A stretch of 64,000 nucleotides of DNA from JANQEU01 sp965601455. GTDB taxonomy: Bacteria; Bacteroidota; Bacteroidia; Cytophagales; Cyclobacteriaceae. Under the pieces are notes generated by a model. The model did no database searches, was not told where the DNA came from, and worked only from the letters and a program-made list of their open reading frames with translations. The stretch is from NCBI GenBank assembly GCA_965601455.1, contig OZ271831.1, forward strand, positions 4,836,001 to 4,900,000. Reading direction: 5' to 3'. Position numbers and translations under genes: made by a program. This document shows positions 1 through 8,767 of the stretch, one piece after another; position 1 is the stretch's first letter, and every line of letters begins with the position of its first letter.

Positions 1-1
1 T

Positions 2-118
2 CCTGCTGTACGATATTTTGATCTGGAACTACTTGATTTCTCTTTTGACTCCGTAATCCTATCCAGTAGTGAATTAAATACCGCTTTTAGTGTCGATGTA
101 CAGGTTTTTTTCAATTAG
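2..118 (+). CDS. C-terminal end of an unknown protein (possibly DUF6452 family), 5' truncated by the window
   Basis: An open frame enters the window at base 2 and ends at the TAG at 116-118, giving 39 residues that finish VDVQVFFN. The alternating hydrophobic and polar pattern suggests beta strands. It overlaps the start of the next gene by 23 bases, as expected for a co-transcribed pair. DUF6048 genes in Bacteroidota are often preceded by a DUF6452 lipoprotein, so that is a guess from the neighbour only; the fragment itself is too short to assign. Confidence 0.5.
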   Translation, partial: PAVRYFDLELLDFSFDSVILSSSELNTAFSVDVQVFFN

Positions 119-794
119 TGTATTCATTCTTCTTTGCTTCCAGGTAAAGGGTCAGTTTGACTCAACAACTTGGGGTCCAGATAAATGGAAACCATCGCAG
201 GTACGTTTGGGAGTGAATGTTTATCGGGGTGTTGAATCAATTGTTTATGCCGACAAGAACAGTTTTGAGGTGACTGGAGAGTTGGATTTTCACAAGTACT
301 TTCTTACGACAGAGTTTGGTTATGCCTCTTTCAATCGAGGTGATTCATTTACTTATACAGCACAAGGTAATTATTTAAGGTTGGGAATCGATCAGAACGT
401 AATACCCTACAACACGGATAATGATGTGATTACCGTGGGATTGCGATATGCGTTTTCAAGCTTTCAAGACCGTATGGTTCTAGAAGCAAACTCATTGGGT
501 CAACAGGTTCAGGGTTCGGTAGCCAACAATAACCTACAAGCACAATGGATAGAGGCCGTTGTAGGCATGAAAGTGAATCTTTGGAAATACGTCACTATTG
601 GCTATCAATTACGCGGAAAGTTCGCAAAGAGGCTTAAAGGTCAGGATCAGCTGGAGACATATGATATACCCGGATTTGGTCGACACAAAAAAGGGGGTGA
701 TGATATAAAGGATAACGCAGTTGGTTTTGACTATTACGTGTACTTCACTCTTCCCTGGCGGGAGAAACACATTCCTCCAAAACCAATAAAGTAG
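96..794 (+). CDS. DUF6048-like outer-membrane beta-barrel protein
   Basis: About 232 residues with a clear N-terminal signal peptide (RFFSISVFILLCFQVKGQ) and then alternating aromatic/polar strands typical of a Bacteroidota outer-membrane barrel, including LGVNVYRGVESIVY and FEVTGELDFHKYF. I recognise the DUF6048 type; its function is unknown. The ATG at 96 is preferred, with an in-frame GTG at 90 as an alternative, and both overlap the upstream gene. The stop is one base before the end of the convergent DUF721 gene, leaving no room for a separate terminator. The family call rests on recall of the pattern, not on a search. Confidence 0.65.
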   Translation: MYRFFSISVFILLCFQVKGQFDSTTWGPDKWKPSQVRLGVNVYRGVESIVYADKNSFEVTGELDFHKYFLTTEFGYASFNRGDSFTYTAQGNYLRLGIDQNVIPYNTDNDVITVGLRYAFSSFQDRMVLEANSLGQQVQGSVANNNLQAQWIEAVVGMKVNLWKYVTIGYQLRGKFAKRLKGQDQLETYDIPGFGRHKKGGDDIKDNAVGFDYYVYFTLPWREKHIPPKPIK

Positions 795-1088
795 TTACTT
801 GAAACGGATATCCTCTATTACGTTGGGTGCAATTCGTTCAGCTATCAAGTCAATTATTTTTTCTCTTGAATGGATCAATTCTTGCTTCAATGGGGCGGAA
901 TTTAAAGTAACATGGAGTACTTTCTGGTGTATGAACAAGTTAGTGGTACGCTTGGCTATAGGTTCACCGATTATTTTTGACCACTCCGCTATTACTTTTT
1001 TCTCATTGTATGTTCGCTCAAGATTTTCTGATGACAGAAACAATTTGAAAGCATCTCCAAAGGGTTTTATGGAATCCTCGTCAGCCAT
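795..1088 (-). CDS. DUF721 (DciA-like) domain protein
   Basis: 97 residues with the DUF721 pattern: VIAEWSKIIGEPIAKRTTNL, then LHVTLNSAPLKQELIHSREK and a C-terminal IEDIRF. DUF721/DciA proteins are small, and in some bacteria DciA helps load the replicative helicase. The gene overlaps the end of recF by 8 bases on the same strand; recF-DUF721 linkage is common in Bacteroidota and fits a DNA-replication role. Its start ATG lies inside the recF coding region, so the two are probably co-translated. Whether this short version acts on helicase loading is inference. Confidence 0.85.
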   Translation of the reverse strand: MADEDSIKPFGDAFKLFLSSENLERTYNEKKVIAEWSKIIGEPIAKRTTNLFIHQKVLHVTLNSAPLKQELIHSREKIIDLIAERIAPNVIEDIRFK

Positions 1089-2184
1089 TTTCTATTACTT
1101 TACCATTTTCTAAATAAATCATTTGCGTCTCAGCATTTCCTTCGAAAAACGTTAAGGTACGTTCTTTCCTTGCATCGGTCAAAATTACCTGGTCAATCCG
1201 TTTGTCATTCATCAATATTTCCGAAATCATAGTAATTCTCTCGTCGTCGAGTTTGTCAAATACGTCGTCGAGCAAAAGGATTGGCTTATCTCCGGTAACC
1301 TCCGACAAGTAGTCAAATTGAGCAAGTCGGAGTGCGATTAGAAAAGATTTCTGCTGGCCTTGTGAACCAAATTTTTTAATAGGATTACCATTAATATTGA
1401 AAACAAACTCGTCACGATGAATTCCTTCTGATGTTCTGCAGGTGATGATATCTTTTTTTCGGAATGACCTAAAATGAGAGTGAAATTGATCATTTACTCG
1501 AGTTTCATATACGATCGAAGTCTGTTCTTTACTCCCTACTAATTCTCCAATTCGTTGTTGAAATAGAGGGTTGAATTTTTGGATAAACTCTTTTCGAAAG
1601 GTTGAAAGAACAACTGAATAAGCACAGAGCTGATCATCATAGGTACCCAATAGGGTTTCGTCTGACTCACTCAAACGTCCTTCCCTACTTTTTAAGAAGG
1701 CATTTCTCTGACGAAGGATTTTTTTGTATTCGAGTAATTGGTCAAGGTAAGAAGGATTATGACTGGAAATGCATCCATCTGTCCATTTTCTTCGAACTTC
1801 TCCAGTGCCATGGATGATGTCATGGTCGTAGGGACTGGATAAGACAACGGAGACCTTGCCAATATGATCGGAGAGCTTCTCTTGAAGAACATCTCCAACC
1901 TTTAAACTCTTTTTTCCATTCTTTTCCAGGTAACACCTTACCTGAAATTCTCCCTTGGAATTGAAGTTTCCTGCGGCAAGAAAATACGGGTGATCGTGGC
2001 GGATTACTTGTAGATCCGAAACCCCGAGTGCGCTCTTCGTAAATGCCAGATAATGAATGGCATCCAATATATTGGTCTTTCCAACACCGTTTAGCCCTGT
2101 AATACAGATTATCTTCTGATTAAAGTCTACCATCAGCGACTCATAATTCTTGAAGTTTTCAAGTTGGAGTCTTAGTATTCTCAT
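1081..2184 (-). CDS. recF: DNA replication and repair protein RecF
   Basis: 367 residues, normal RecF length. An SMC-like ABC ATPase that with RecO and RecR loads RecA at single-strand gaps. The N-terminus opens with the family signature LRLQLENFKNYESL, followed by a Walker A motif GLNGVGKTN at residues 30-38. The ABC signature region (FGSQGQQKSFLIALRLAQ, around residue 275) and the Walker B/D-loop (PILLLDDVFDKLDDER, around 300-315) are intact. It leads a two-gene operon with DUF721 and is divergent from pdhA across 88 bases that hold nested palindromes. Confidence 0.97.
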   Translation of the reverse strand: MRILRLQLENFKNYESLMVDFNQKIICITGLNGVGKTNILDAIHYLAFTKSALGVSDLQVIRHDHPYFLAAGNFNSKGEFQVRCYLEKNGKKSLKVGDVLQEKLSDHIGKVSVVLSSPYDHDIIHGTGEVRRKWTDGCISSHNPSYLDQLLEYKKILRQRNAFLKSREGRLSESDETLLGTYDDQLCAYSVVLSTFRKEFIQKFNPLFQQRIGELVGSKEQTSIVYETRVNDQFHSHFRSFRKKDIITCRTSEGIHRDEFVFNINGNPIKKFGSQGQQKSFLIALRLAQFDYLSEVTGDKPILLLDDVFDKLDDERITMISEILMNDKRIDQVILTDARKERTLTFFEGNAETQMIYLENGKVIENG

Positions 2185-2213
2185 TTTGGTCAGGGACTTT
2201 TTTTTGAATTAAT

Positions 2214-2256
2214 TTCGCAACTCGGCAAATTGCCGAATAGCAAAATTAATTGCGAA
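2214..2256. promoter_or_regulatory. Nested palindromes in the recF/pdhA divergent intergenic region
   Basis: The outer arms TTCGCAA (2214-2220) and TTGCGAA (2250-2256) enclose a perfect 7-1-7 palindrome TCGGCAA-a-TTGCCGA (2222-2236), and GCAA/TTGC recurs at 2240-2253. The gap is only 88 bases between two divergent starts, so a regulator-binding site is plausible; an RNA hairpin in the pdhA leader is the alternative. No family-specific operator was recognised. Confidence 0.4.
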
Positions 2257-2272
2257 CCTAGAAGTTTCAGGA

Positions 2273-3313
2273 ATGGCAACAAAAACAAAAGCAGCTCCAA
2301 AAAGCAAAAGCGTATCAAAAGCGAAGAAAGCGTTCTCGAAGGAGACCTACATGGAGTGGTACGAATCAATGCTTTTAATGAGGAGGTTTGAGGAGAAATC
2401 AGGACAGCTGTATGGACAGCAAAAGATTAGGGGTTTTTGTCACTTATACATCGGTCAGGAGGCTTGCGCCGCAGGTTCAGTTTCTGCCCTCAAGAAAGGA
2501 GATAAATACATAACCGCCTACAGGGATCATGCTCACCCACTTGCATTGGGCACGGATCCTAAATATATAATGGCTGAATTGTTCGGAAAGGTAACTGGAG
2601 TTTCCAAAGGTAAAGGTGGCTCCATGCATATGTTCGATAAGGAAGTTGGCTTTATGGGAGGGCATGGAATTGTTGGCGGCCAAATTCCTCTGGGTGCTGG
2701 AATTGGATTTGCCGAAAAATATAGAGGGACTGATAACCTGTGCATTTGCTACATGGGAGATGGGGCTGTCAGGCAAGGAGCATTTCATGAGGCATTGAAT
2801 CTTGCGATGACCTACCAGATACCAGTCATATTTGTCATCGAAAACAATGGCTATGCCATGGGTACTTCCGTGCAAAGGTCATCCAATGTCACAGAATTGT
2901 ACCAGCTGGGCGAGGCTTATGACATCCCTTCGGCACCCGTAGACGCGATGAATGTCGAAGATGTTCACAACGCAGTTGCGGAAGCTGCTGAGCGAGCCAG
3001 AAGTGGAAACGGTCCCACTCTATTGGAATTCAGGACTTACAGATACAAAGGCCATTCGATGTCAGATCCGGCAAAGTACCGAACTAAGGAAGAAGTAGAG
3101 GAGTATAAAGGTAGAGATCCCATCGAGCAGGTTAAGTTTACTATCCTGAAGCAGAAATACGCAACAGAGGAAGAACTTAAAAGCTTGGATACGGCAATTA
3201 AGGAGCGAGTAGCGGAATCTGTAAAATTTGCAGAAGAATCTCCTTTTCCACCAGCAGAAGATGCTTATAAAGATGTTTACATCGATCCTGATTATCCATT
3301 CATCATGGAGTAA
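2273..3313 (+). CDS. pdhA: Pyruvate dehydrogenase E1 component, alpha subunit
   Basis: 346 residues. Thiamine-diphosphate-dependent E1 alpha, which decarboxylates pyruvate as the first step of the pyruvate dehydrogenase complex. The ThDP motif runs from GDGAVRQGAFHEALNLA (near residue 163) to VIENNGYAMGTS. The phosphorylation-loop-like region YRYKGHSMSDPAKYR is present near residue 260. A Lys/Ala/Ser-rich N-terminal tail of about 25 residues precedes the fold. The E1 beta and E2 genes are not adjacent, so the complex is encoded at more than one locus. A branched-chain 2-oxoacid E1 is the alternative, but length and motif spacing fit pyruvate. Confidence 0.93.
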   Translation: MATKTKAAPKSKSVSKAKKAFSKETYMEWYESMLLMRRFEEKSGQLYGQQKIRGFCHLYIGQEACAAGSVSALKKGDKYITAYRDHAHPLALGTDPKYIMAELFGKVTGVSKGKGGSMHMFDKEVGFMGGHGIVGGQIPLGAGIGFAEKYRGTDNLCICYMGDGAVRQGAFHEALNLAMTYQIPVIFVIENNGYAMGTSVQRSSNVTELYQLGEAYDIPSAPVDAMNVEDVHNAVAEAAERARSGNGPTLLEFRTYRYKGHSMSDPAKYRTKEEVEEYKGRDPIEQVKFTILKQKYATEEELKSLDTAIKERVAESVKFAEESPFPPAEDAYKDVYIDPDYPFIME

Positions 3314-3333
3314 GCGGAATTAATTTAATCTCT

Positions 3334-3341
3334 TATCTTTG
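3334..3341 (+). promoter_or_regulatory. -7 promoter box TATCTTTG
   Basis: Perfect match to the Bacteroidota -7 consensus TANNTTTG, 20 bases before the ATG of the TPR membrane protein. No convincing TTTG lies about 19 bases upstream, so the assignment rests on the -7 box and its position. Confidence 0.5.
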
Positions 3342-3361
3342 CGACCTCAAATTTTTAAGTA

Positions 3362-4063
3362 ATGGCTAAGACCAAAAAGGAAGAGCGAGAAGGCATTGAT
3401 TTTATTGAAAATCCGGACGCTGCTGTTTCAAAAGCTGAGGAATTCTTAAGCGACAAGAAAAACCAAAATCTTGTCTCAATAATAGGTGGGGTTATTGCCA
3501 TAGTAGTAGCTGGATATTTGGCCTTCAACTACTATATGAACAACAAAAACCTTGAAGCCCAGGAGGAGATGTTTCAAGCGGTCTATTATTTTGAATTAGA
3601 TAGTCTGACCAAAGCACTCAATGGCGACGGTAATAACTACGGTTTCCTTGATATAGTAGATCAGTACTCGGGAACGGAAGCGGCTAATCTTTCAAAATTT
3701 TACATTGGTACGATTTATATCAACCTGGGAGATTATGAAAGTGCATCAAGATATCTGGAAGATTTCTCGAGTGGCGATGAGTTTCTACAAGCTAGAGCGT
3801 ATGCTCTTATAGGTGATTGTTATGTAGAACGTGATGACCTGGAAAATGCGGTGAAGTATTTCAATATGGCAGTTGAACACAAACCTGATCCGGCATTCAC
3901 GCCCTACTATTTAATGAAGTTGGCAATAGTCTTGGAAGAACAAGGCCAGTTAACTCAAGCTATTAGTGCGTATGATCAGCTTATTGAAGAATATGTAGAT
4001 GCCTCGATGATTCAGGACGCCAGACGGCATAAAGCCAGGGTGGAAGGACTTCTGGTAGAATAA
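3362..4063 (+). CDS. Tetratricopeptide-repeat protein with one N-terminal membrane anchor
   Basis: 233 residues. A charged cytoplasmic head of about 36 residues is followed by one membrane helix, LVSIIGGVIAIVVAGYLAF (about 38-57). TPR-type helices follow, for example ALIGDCYVERDDLENAVKYF and KLAIVLEEQGQLTQAISAYD. The architecture resembles YfgM-type TPR proteins that work near the Sec translocon or periplasmic chaperones, but that parallel is inference. The gene precedes ribH and lies 48 bases after pdhA with its own -7 box. Confidence 0.8.
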   Translation: MAKTKKEEREGIDFIENPDAAVSKAEEFLSDKKNQNLVSIIGGVIAIVVAGYLAFNYYMNNKNLEAQEEMFQAVYYFELDSLTKALNGDGNNYGFLDIVDQYSGTEAANLSKFYIGTIYINLGDYESASRYLEDFSSGDEFLQARAYALIGDCYVERDDLENAVKYFNMAVEHKPDPAFTPYYLMKLAIVLEEQGQLTQAISAYDQLIEEYVDASMIQDARRHKARVEGLLVE

Positions 4064-4087
4064 AACTAACCGTAATCAAAAAAATAT

Positions 4088-4121
4088 AGGGATAGGGTTA
4101 GGACAACTTTATCCCTTTTTT
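4088..4121 (+). terminator. Hairpin followed by T run between the TPR gene and ribH
   Basis: AGGGATA (4088-4094) pairs perfectly with TATCCCT (4110-4116) around a 15-base loop, followed by six T residues. It looks like a weak intrinsic terminator or attenuator ending just before the ribH ATG at 4126. The loop is long and the stem short, so termination strength is doubtful. No FMN riboswitch sequence is seen. Confidence 0.45.
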
Positions 4122-4125
4122 AATT

Positions 4126-4608
4126 ATGTCAAGTGCAGATAAAAACTTAAGCGATGTAGGAAATCTGGTTACAGATATGACCGGAAAACAGTTTGCTATT
4201 GTAGTTTCTGAGTGGAACGAAGAGGTCACCGAAGCCCTTTACTCAGGAGCGATAGAGACCTTGAAGTCTTTTGGCGTAGATAAAACGAACATAAGGAGGG
4301 TTGACGTTCCAGGTAGTTTTGAGTTGAGTCTGGGTGCTCAGAAAATGGCGCAAAATGAAAGTATTGATGCGGTTATCTGCCTGGGATGTGTCATACAGGG
4401 AGAGACCAGGCATTTCGATTTTATCTGCCAGGCAGTAGCAAATGGGATCACCAACGTAGGACTTAAGTACGATAAGCCGGTAGTTTTTGGCGTTTTAACC
4501 ACCGACAATCAAAAACAGGCAATGGAAAGAGCTGGTGGTAAATACGGGAATAAAGGGGATGAGGCAGCAGCAACGGCAGTGAAAATGTTATTGTTGGATT
4601 CTGAATGA
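4126..4608 (+). CDS. ribH: 6,7-dimethyl-8-ribityllumazine synthase
   Basis: 160 residues, standard length. It condenses 5-amino-6-ribitylamino-uracil with 3,4-dihydroxy-2-butanone 4-phosphate in the penultimate step of riboflavin synthesis. Family motifs are clear: VVSEWNEEVTEALYSGA, VPGSFELSLGAQKMA, CLGCVIQGETRHFDFIC with the catalytic His, and FGVLTTDNQKQAMERAGG. The stop overlaps the aspartate kinase start (ATGA), so the two are translationally coupled although the pathways are unrelated. The start sits close behind a hairpin with a T run. Confidence 0.97.
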   Translation: MSSADKNLSDVGNLVTDMTGKQFAIVVSEWNEEVTEALYSGAIETLKSFGVDKTNIRRVDVPGSFELSLGAQKMAQNESIDAVICLGCVIQGETRHFDFICQAVANGITNVGLKYDKPVVFGVLTTDNQKQAMERAGGKYGNKGDEAAATAVKMLLLDSE

Positions 4609-5924
4609 AGGTTCTGAAATTTGGAGGCACATCCGTTGGAACCCCAGAACGGATGAAGCACATTGCCCAACTGCTCACCCAAATTAAAGACAAAGCGATT
4701 ATAGTATTATCCGCTGTCTCAGGAACCACCAATTCCTTAGTTGAAATTATCGAATTGTACCGTACTTCCTCTTCGGATCGGGCGATTGAAAAAAGTCAGA
4801 ATTTACGTAAGACCTATTATCCTTTTCTAAGCAGCCTTCTTGTAGAAGAGGGGATACGAAATCGTGCGAAACAAGTTATTGACTCTCACTTCGATGAGAT
4901 CGATCGGTTAATTGGACAACCGTATTTTGTGCAAACAGAGAAAGTAATAGTAGTCCAGGGCGAATTGATTTCGACCAGTCTTTTTCAATTATTGCTTGAG
5001 GAAAAAGGAATCAAGTCACGGCTGATTCCAGCAACCGATTTCATGACTTTGAATGGAAACCATGAACCTAATTTACCAGTAACCAGACTTAAACTCGAAA
5101 ACGTGCTTTCCAGACATAGCGATGTCAATCTTTTGGTTACCCAAGGATTTATCTGTCGAAACATTACCGGAGGAATTGACAATCTGGATCGGGGTGGAAG
5201 TGATTATAGCGCTACGTTAATAGGAGCTGCCACTGACGCGGATGAAGTACAAATCTGGACGGATATCGACGGCATGCACAACAATGATCCTAGAGTTGTA
5301 GAAAAAACCAAACCAATTAGGAACCTGTCTTTCGAAGAAGCCAGTGAGCTGGCTTACTTTGGTGCGAAAATATTACATCCTCACTGCATCATACCTGCTC
5401 ATCAAAATAACATCCCGGTAAGGATTAAGAATACGATGAAGCCAACCGCATTCGGCACGCTTATTACTTCTGAACAAACAGATGAAGCAGTGAAAGCCAT
5501 TGCGGCAAAAGATGGGCTTACGGCCATAAAAATAAAATCTTCGAGAATGATTATGGCTTATGGTTTCCTTCGAAGGGTTTTCGAAGTTTTTGAAAAATAT
5601 GAAACTGCTATCGATATGATTACAACCTCGGAGGTAGCGGTCTCTTTGTCTATCGACAACCAGAGGAATTTGACATCAATTGTGGAGGAGTTGAAGACTT
5701 TTGGAAAAGTAGAAGTGGATCAGGACCAAACCATAATCTGTATTGTCGGAGACCTGGTGGCTGAGAATAAGGGTGTAGGTCGGGAGATTTTTAAGGCTTT
5801 GGAAGACATCCCCGTCCGTATGATCAGCTACGGCGGAAGCAGGAATAACATATCCCTTTTGGTTGAGACCAAATACAAGAAGGGGGCATTACAATGCCTC
5901 AATAACTACTTATTCCGAATTTAG
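4605..5924 (+). CDS. lysC: Aspartate kinase
   Basis: 439 residues, a monofunctional aspartokinase. It phosphorylates aspartate as the first step toward lysine, threonine, methionine and diaminopimelate. The N-terminal motif KFGGTSVG is at residues 4-11; GGIDNLDRGGSDYSATL and the aspartate-binding region DEVQIWTDIDGM are intact. Residues about 300-439 carry tandem ACT-type segments (MITTSEVAVSLSID and ISYGGSRNNISLLV), consistent with feedback regulation. It overlaps ribH by 4 bases, and its stop overlaps the end of the convergent antiporter gene by 4 bases. Confidence 0.95.
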   Translation: MKVLKFGGTSVGTPERMKHIAQLLTQIKDKAIIVLSAVSGTTNSLVEIIELYRTSSSDRAIEKSQNLRKTYYPFLSSLLVEEGIRNRAKQVIDSHFDEIDRLIGQPYFVQTEKVIVVQGELISTSLFQLLLEEKGIKSRLIPATDFMTLNGNHEPNLPVTRLKLENVLSRHSDVNLLVTQGFICRNITGGIDNLDRGGSDYSATLIGAATDADEVQIWTDIDGMHNNDPRVVEKTKPIRNLSFEEASELAYFGAKILHPHCIIPAHQNNIPVRIKNTMKPTAFGTLITSEQTDEAVKAIAAKDGLTAIKIKSSRMIMAYGFLRRVFEVFEKYETAIDMITTSEVAVSLSIDNQRNLTSIVEELKTFGKVEVDQDQTIICIVGDLVAENKGVGREIFKALEDIPVRMISYGGSRNNISLLVETKYKKGALQCLNNYLFRI

Positions 5925-7393
5925 GCGAAAGCGAAGAAGATCAACCATACCACGATAAAAAGTGGAATAAGTATGGGGAGAGAGTATCGTATGATGTAGC
6001 CAAAGAACGAAGGCATTTTTATACCGACCTGCTCAGCGATGGATTTTACCATGAAGTTCGGGCCATTTCCGATGTAAGTCATGGCACCAAAGAATACAGC
6101 AGCTACTGAGATGGCCCTTAATTCCAGAACGGAATTTTCAAAACCACCTGCAGCGTATTGAATAACTTCTGCAATCTTTCCAATACTCGCTCCATCAGCT
6201 GCCATGCCAGCGGTCAAAAAGTTAATGTAAGTAGGCGCGTTATCAAGAAAACCAGAAAGCAGGCCAGTACCCCAATAAAGAGTATTATGGGATATCATTT
6301 CAGCTCCTTCAGGTGATTGAGCATAGTTACTGACAAGCTCCAATGCCGGCATCATGGTCCCAAATATTCCTATAAAAATAAAAGCTACCTCTCTTATAGG
6401 TTCAAAGTTGAATTCATTTCCGGAAAGCGCCTGTTTGTCAGCAAACTTATAGGATAGAAAAGCACAAGAGAGCATGATTATTTCCCTAATGAAGGAGAAT
6501 TTCTGTCCCTCATATTCGATACCTGGTACCCATGAAAACACATTGGGATCAAGGAATACTGAGCCAACTACCAAAGCCAACCACAAGAAATTACGGGTTC
6601 CCCGGATACCGACTTGACCCGTGGGTACCGCTTGTTCCTCCCCGAAACTATAGTCGGCTTTGTTGTTTCTATCGAAGAAGTAGAAAATAACAAGTAGTGC
6701 TACCACTCCGAATGCCCATGGCACCAAATTGTTAGTTAGGGTCCAAAAAAATGGGATGCCCTTCAGAAAGCCCAGGAACAAGGGAGGATCACCTATAGGA
6801 GTTAAACAGCCCCCTATATTTGAGACTAGAAAAATGAAAAAGATAATATGATAGGCTTTTATTCGATTTCGGTTTAATCGAATGAATGGACGAATGAGTA
6901 ACATCGAGGCGCCGGTGGTTCCAATGATGTTGGCAATTACAGCCCCAATCGCCAAAATAGCCACATTGGTACCGGGTTTAGCATCTTTGTCTACAATTAT
7001 CATAATCCCTCCGGATGCAACAAAGAGCCCGGTGAGCAATGCGATAAACTGAACATATTCAGCCAAGGCATGAATAGGTGAATGTGTGTTATGTAACCCA
7101 TATAGATAGTAGGCTACTACTATTGCCGCCAGAGCTACAGCAAAATATGGGTAAGATTTGTGCCAGAAGTGTTCATAAAACAAAGGTCCTGTTGCTATCA
7201 TCAACAATAGGACAACAAATGGGATAACACTCCATGATGAAGGTGCAGCACCATGATCACCTCCTCCCGCTTCTACAGAGGCAACTGTCTCAATAGAATC
7301 TAAAGAGGATGTTTCAGCCGCGGAAACGTCATGCATGATAAATACCCCCACAATAAATAAGGTGGTAAGAACAAGCTTGAGGAGGTTATTCAT
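5921..7393 (-). CDS. NhaD-like sodium:proton antiporter
   Basis: 490 residues and about 12 hydrophobic segments. It begins with a signal-like segment ending HDVSAA and a short acidic/glycine-rich periplasmic stretch (EAGGGDHGAAPSS). Motifs of the IT/NhaD superfamily are visible: NIIGTTGASMLLIRPFIR and IGGCLTPIGDPPLFLGFLKG, plus the paired FLDNAPTYINF and TYIGNGPNFMVK, which resemble the repeated hairpin motifs of this fold. Such carriers expel Na+ in exchange for protons, fitting a marine or alkaline habitat. A dicarboxylate transporter of the same superfamily is the main alternative. Confidence 0.85.
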   Translation of the reverse strand: MNNLLKLVLTTLFIVGVFIMHDVSAAETSSLDSIETVASVEAGGGDHGAAPSSWSVIPFVVLLLMIATGPLFYEHFWHKSYPYFAVALAAIVVAYYLYGLHNTHSPIHALAEYVQFIALLTGLFVASGGIMIIVDKDAKPGTNVAILAIGAVIANIIGTTGASMLLIRPFIRLNRNRIKAYHIIFFIFLVSNIGGCLTPIGDPPLFLGFLKGIPFFWTLTNNLVPWAFGVVALLVIFYFFDRNNKADYSFGEEQAVPTGQVGIRGTRNFLWLALVVGSVFLDPNVFSWVPGIEYEGQKFSFIREIIMLSCAFLSYKFADKQALSGNEFNFEPIREVAFIFIGIFGTMMPALELVSNYAQSPEGAEMISHNTLYWGTGLLSGFLDNAPTYINFLTAGMAADGASIGKIAEVIQYAAGGFENSVLELRAISVAAVFFGAMTYIGNGPNFMVKSIAEQVGIKMPSFFGYIIRYSLPILIPLFIVVWLIFFAFA

Positions 7394-7472
7394 GCTTCAG
7401 TTTAGGTAATTCAATTACGGTTGATGCTGTTACTAAAAAAGTAATTCGAAGTATCAAAACCAAATTAGCCGC

Positions 7473-8723
7473 TTAAATTAATTGATTAAGCGCAATCTCA
7501 AATGCTGTTTCGCCCAGTCTTACTCCGCTTGTATTGTTGTTATAAACGGATTCAAGAGCATTGAATATGGTGGTTGACACATCGTGAAAGATTTCATCAT
7601 CAGTAATCTTCTGATCGTTTTTCGGATTCATCAAGAATGCAAAAGTTCGGGCCATGCCACAATTGGCAATGAAATCCGAGATCAATGCTACATGATGATC
7701 AACGTGCTCTGCAATTGGGCCATAAAATATTTCCGTATCGTTAAACGGAACATTCGCACCACAAGCTACCACTTCCAGATCATTGGTAATCATGGCGTCC
7801 GCCTGCTCTCTCGAAACCAATCGTGAAGCAGCCGCGGGGATAAAGATGTTCCCCCCAATCGACCAGATTTTGTCGTTACATTCGTCGAAAGGAATCATAT
7901 TTTCGGAAACAAGTTTATTTCCATCACGGTCAAGAAATAGTTTCTTGATTTCCGGCAATCCAAGACCTTCCTCAGAAATGATGCCTCCTTCCTTGTCAAT
8001 GATCCCGCGGACTTTTACTCCATACTTAGTAAGATATAATGCGGCTGTGGCCCCGACATTACCCCATCCCTGGATTATGGCCGTCTTTTCCCCAATGTCT
8101 CCTCCCCAAAGTTTGAAGTAATGACGTACGGACTCAGCTACCCCAAATCCTGTTATCATATCAGCAACCGTGTACTTCTTATCAACTGCTTTATTCTTGT
8201 AGGTGGTTGGGATATACTCTCCGTCTTCCAAAATTTTCGATACTCCTTGACGTAATCGTCCAATCATATGGATTTTTTGCGGTTTTGGAGGATCGAAATG
8301 ACCGTTAACAATTCCCTCTTGTGGATGCCATAAGCCAAAATTCTCGGTAATAGGAATTACTTCGTGAATCTCATCGACATTCAGGTCACCACCTGTTCCG
8401 TAATAGTTCTTCAAAACCGGATAAACTGCTTTGTACCATCTCCTCAGCACATCGTTCTTGCGAGGATCTCTAGGGTCAAAATTGATCCCAGACTTTGCAC
8501 CTCCGATGGGTGGACCGGATATGGTGAACTTGATTTCCATTGTTTTTGCAAGGGACTCTACCTCATGTTGATCCAGACCGATGCGCATTCTGGTACCACC
8601 ACCGGCCGCACCTCCTCTTAATGAGTTGATTACAACCCATCCTCTTGCATCTGTCTCCGGATCGGACCACTCGAATACAATTTCTGGTCGTTTTTCCTCA
8701 AACTTTTTTAGGAGTTCTTTCAT
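7473..8723 (-). CDS. Glu/Leu/Phe/Val dehydrogenase family protein
   Basis: 416 residues. NAD(P)-dependent oxidative deamination of an amino acid to its 2-oxoacid. The catalytic region FTISGPPIGGAKSGINFDP contains the conserved Lys, GTGGDLNVDEI follows, and the Rossmann part carries AIIQGWGNVGATAALYL. The N-terminal GGAAGGGTRMR resembles the GGTRM motif of leucine and phenylalanine dehydrogenases more than the GGLR motif of classical glutamate dehydrogenases, so the substrate is uncertain. It has a perfect -7 box 34 bases upstream, next to the stop of anmK, which lies upstream on the same strand. Confidence 0.88.
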   Translation of the reverse strand: MKELLKKFEEKRPEIVFEWSDPETDARGWVVINSLRGGAAGGGTRMRIGLDQHEVESLAKTMEIKFTISGPPIGGAKSGINFDPRDPRKNDVLRRWYKAVYPVLKNYYGTGGDLNVDEIHEVIPITENFGLWHPQEGIVNGHFDPPKPQKIHMIGRLRQGVSKILEDGEYIPTTYKNKAVDKKYTVADMITGFGVAESVRHYFKLWGGDIGEKTAIIQGWGNVGATAALYLTKYGVKVRGIIDKEGGIISEEGLGLPEIKKLFLDRDGNKLVSENMIPFDECNDKIWSIGGNIFIPAAASRLVSREQADAMITNDLEVVACGANVPFNDTEIFYGPIAEHVDHHVALISDFIANCGMARTFAFLMNPKNDQKITDDEIFHDVSTTIFNALESVYNNNTSGVRLGETAFEIALNQLI

Positions 8724-8757
8724 TTTTTTGAAGGGGGTTTTTTGGGTTAAGGGAGCG

Positions 8758-8765
8758 CAAATATA
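8758..8765 (-). promoter_or_regulatory. -7 promoter box TATATTTG for the amino-acid dehydrogenase
   Basis: Read on the minus strand this is TATATTTG, a perfect TANNTTTG match 34 bases before the dehydrogenase ATG at 8723. It lies immediately after the anmK stop, so the dehydrogenase has its own promoter and need not be read from anmK. Confidence 0.5.
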
Positions 8766-8767
8766 TT

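Noticed and set aside
2477..2875. 132-residue open frame antisense to pdhA
   Set aside because: It is fully inside a strongly conserved enzyme gene and has no family pattern of its own; the same applies to frames opposite fumC (59164-59538) and feoB (61929-62411).
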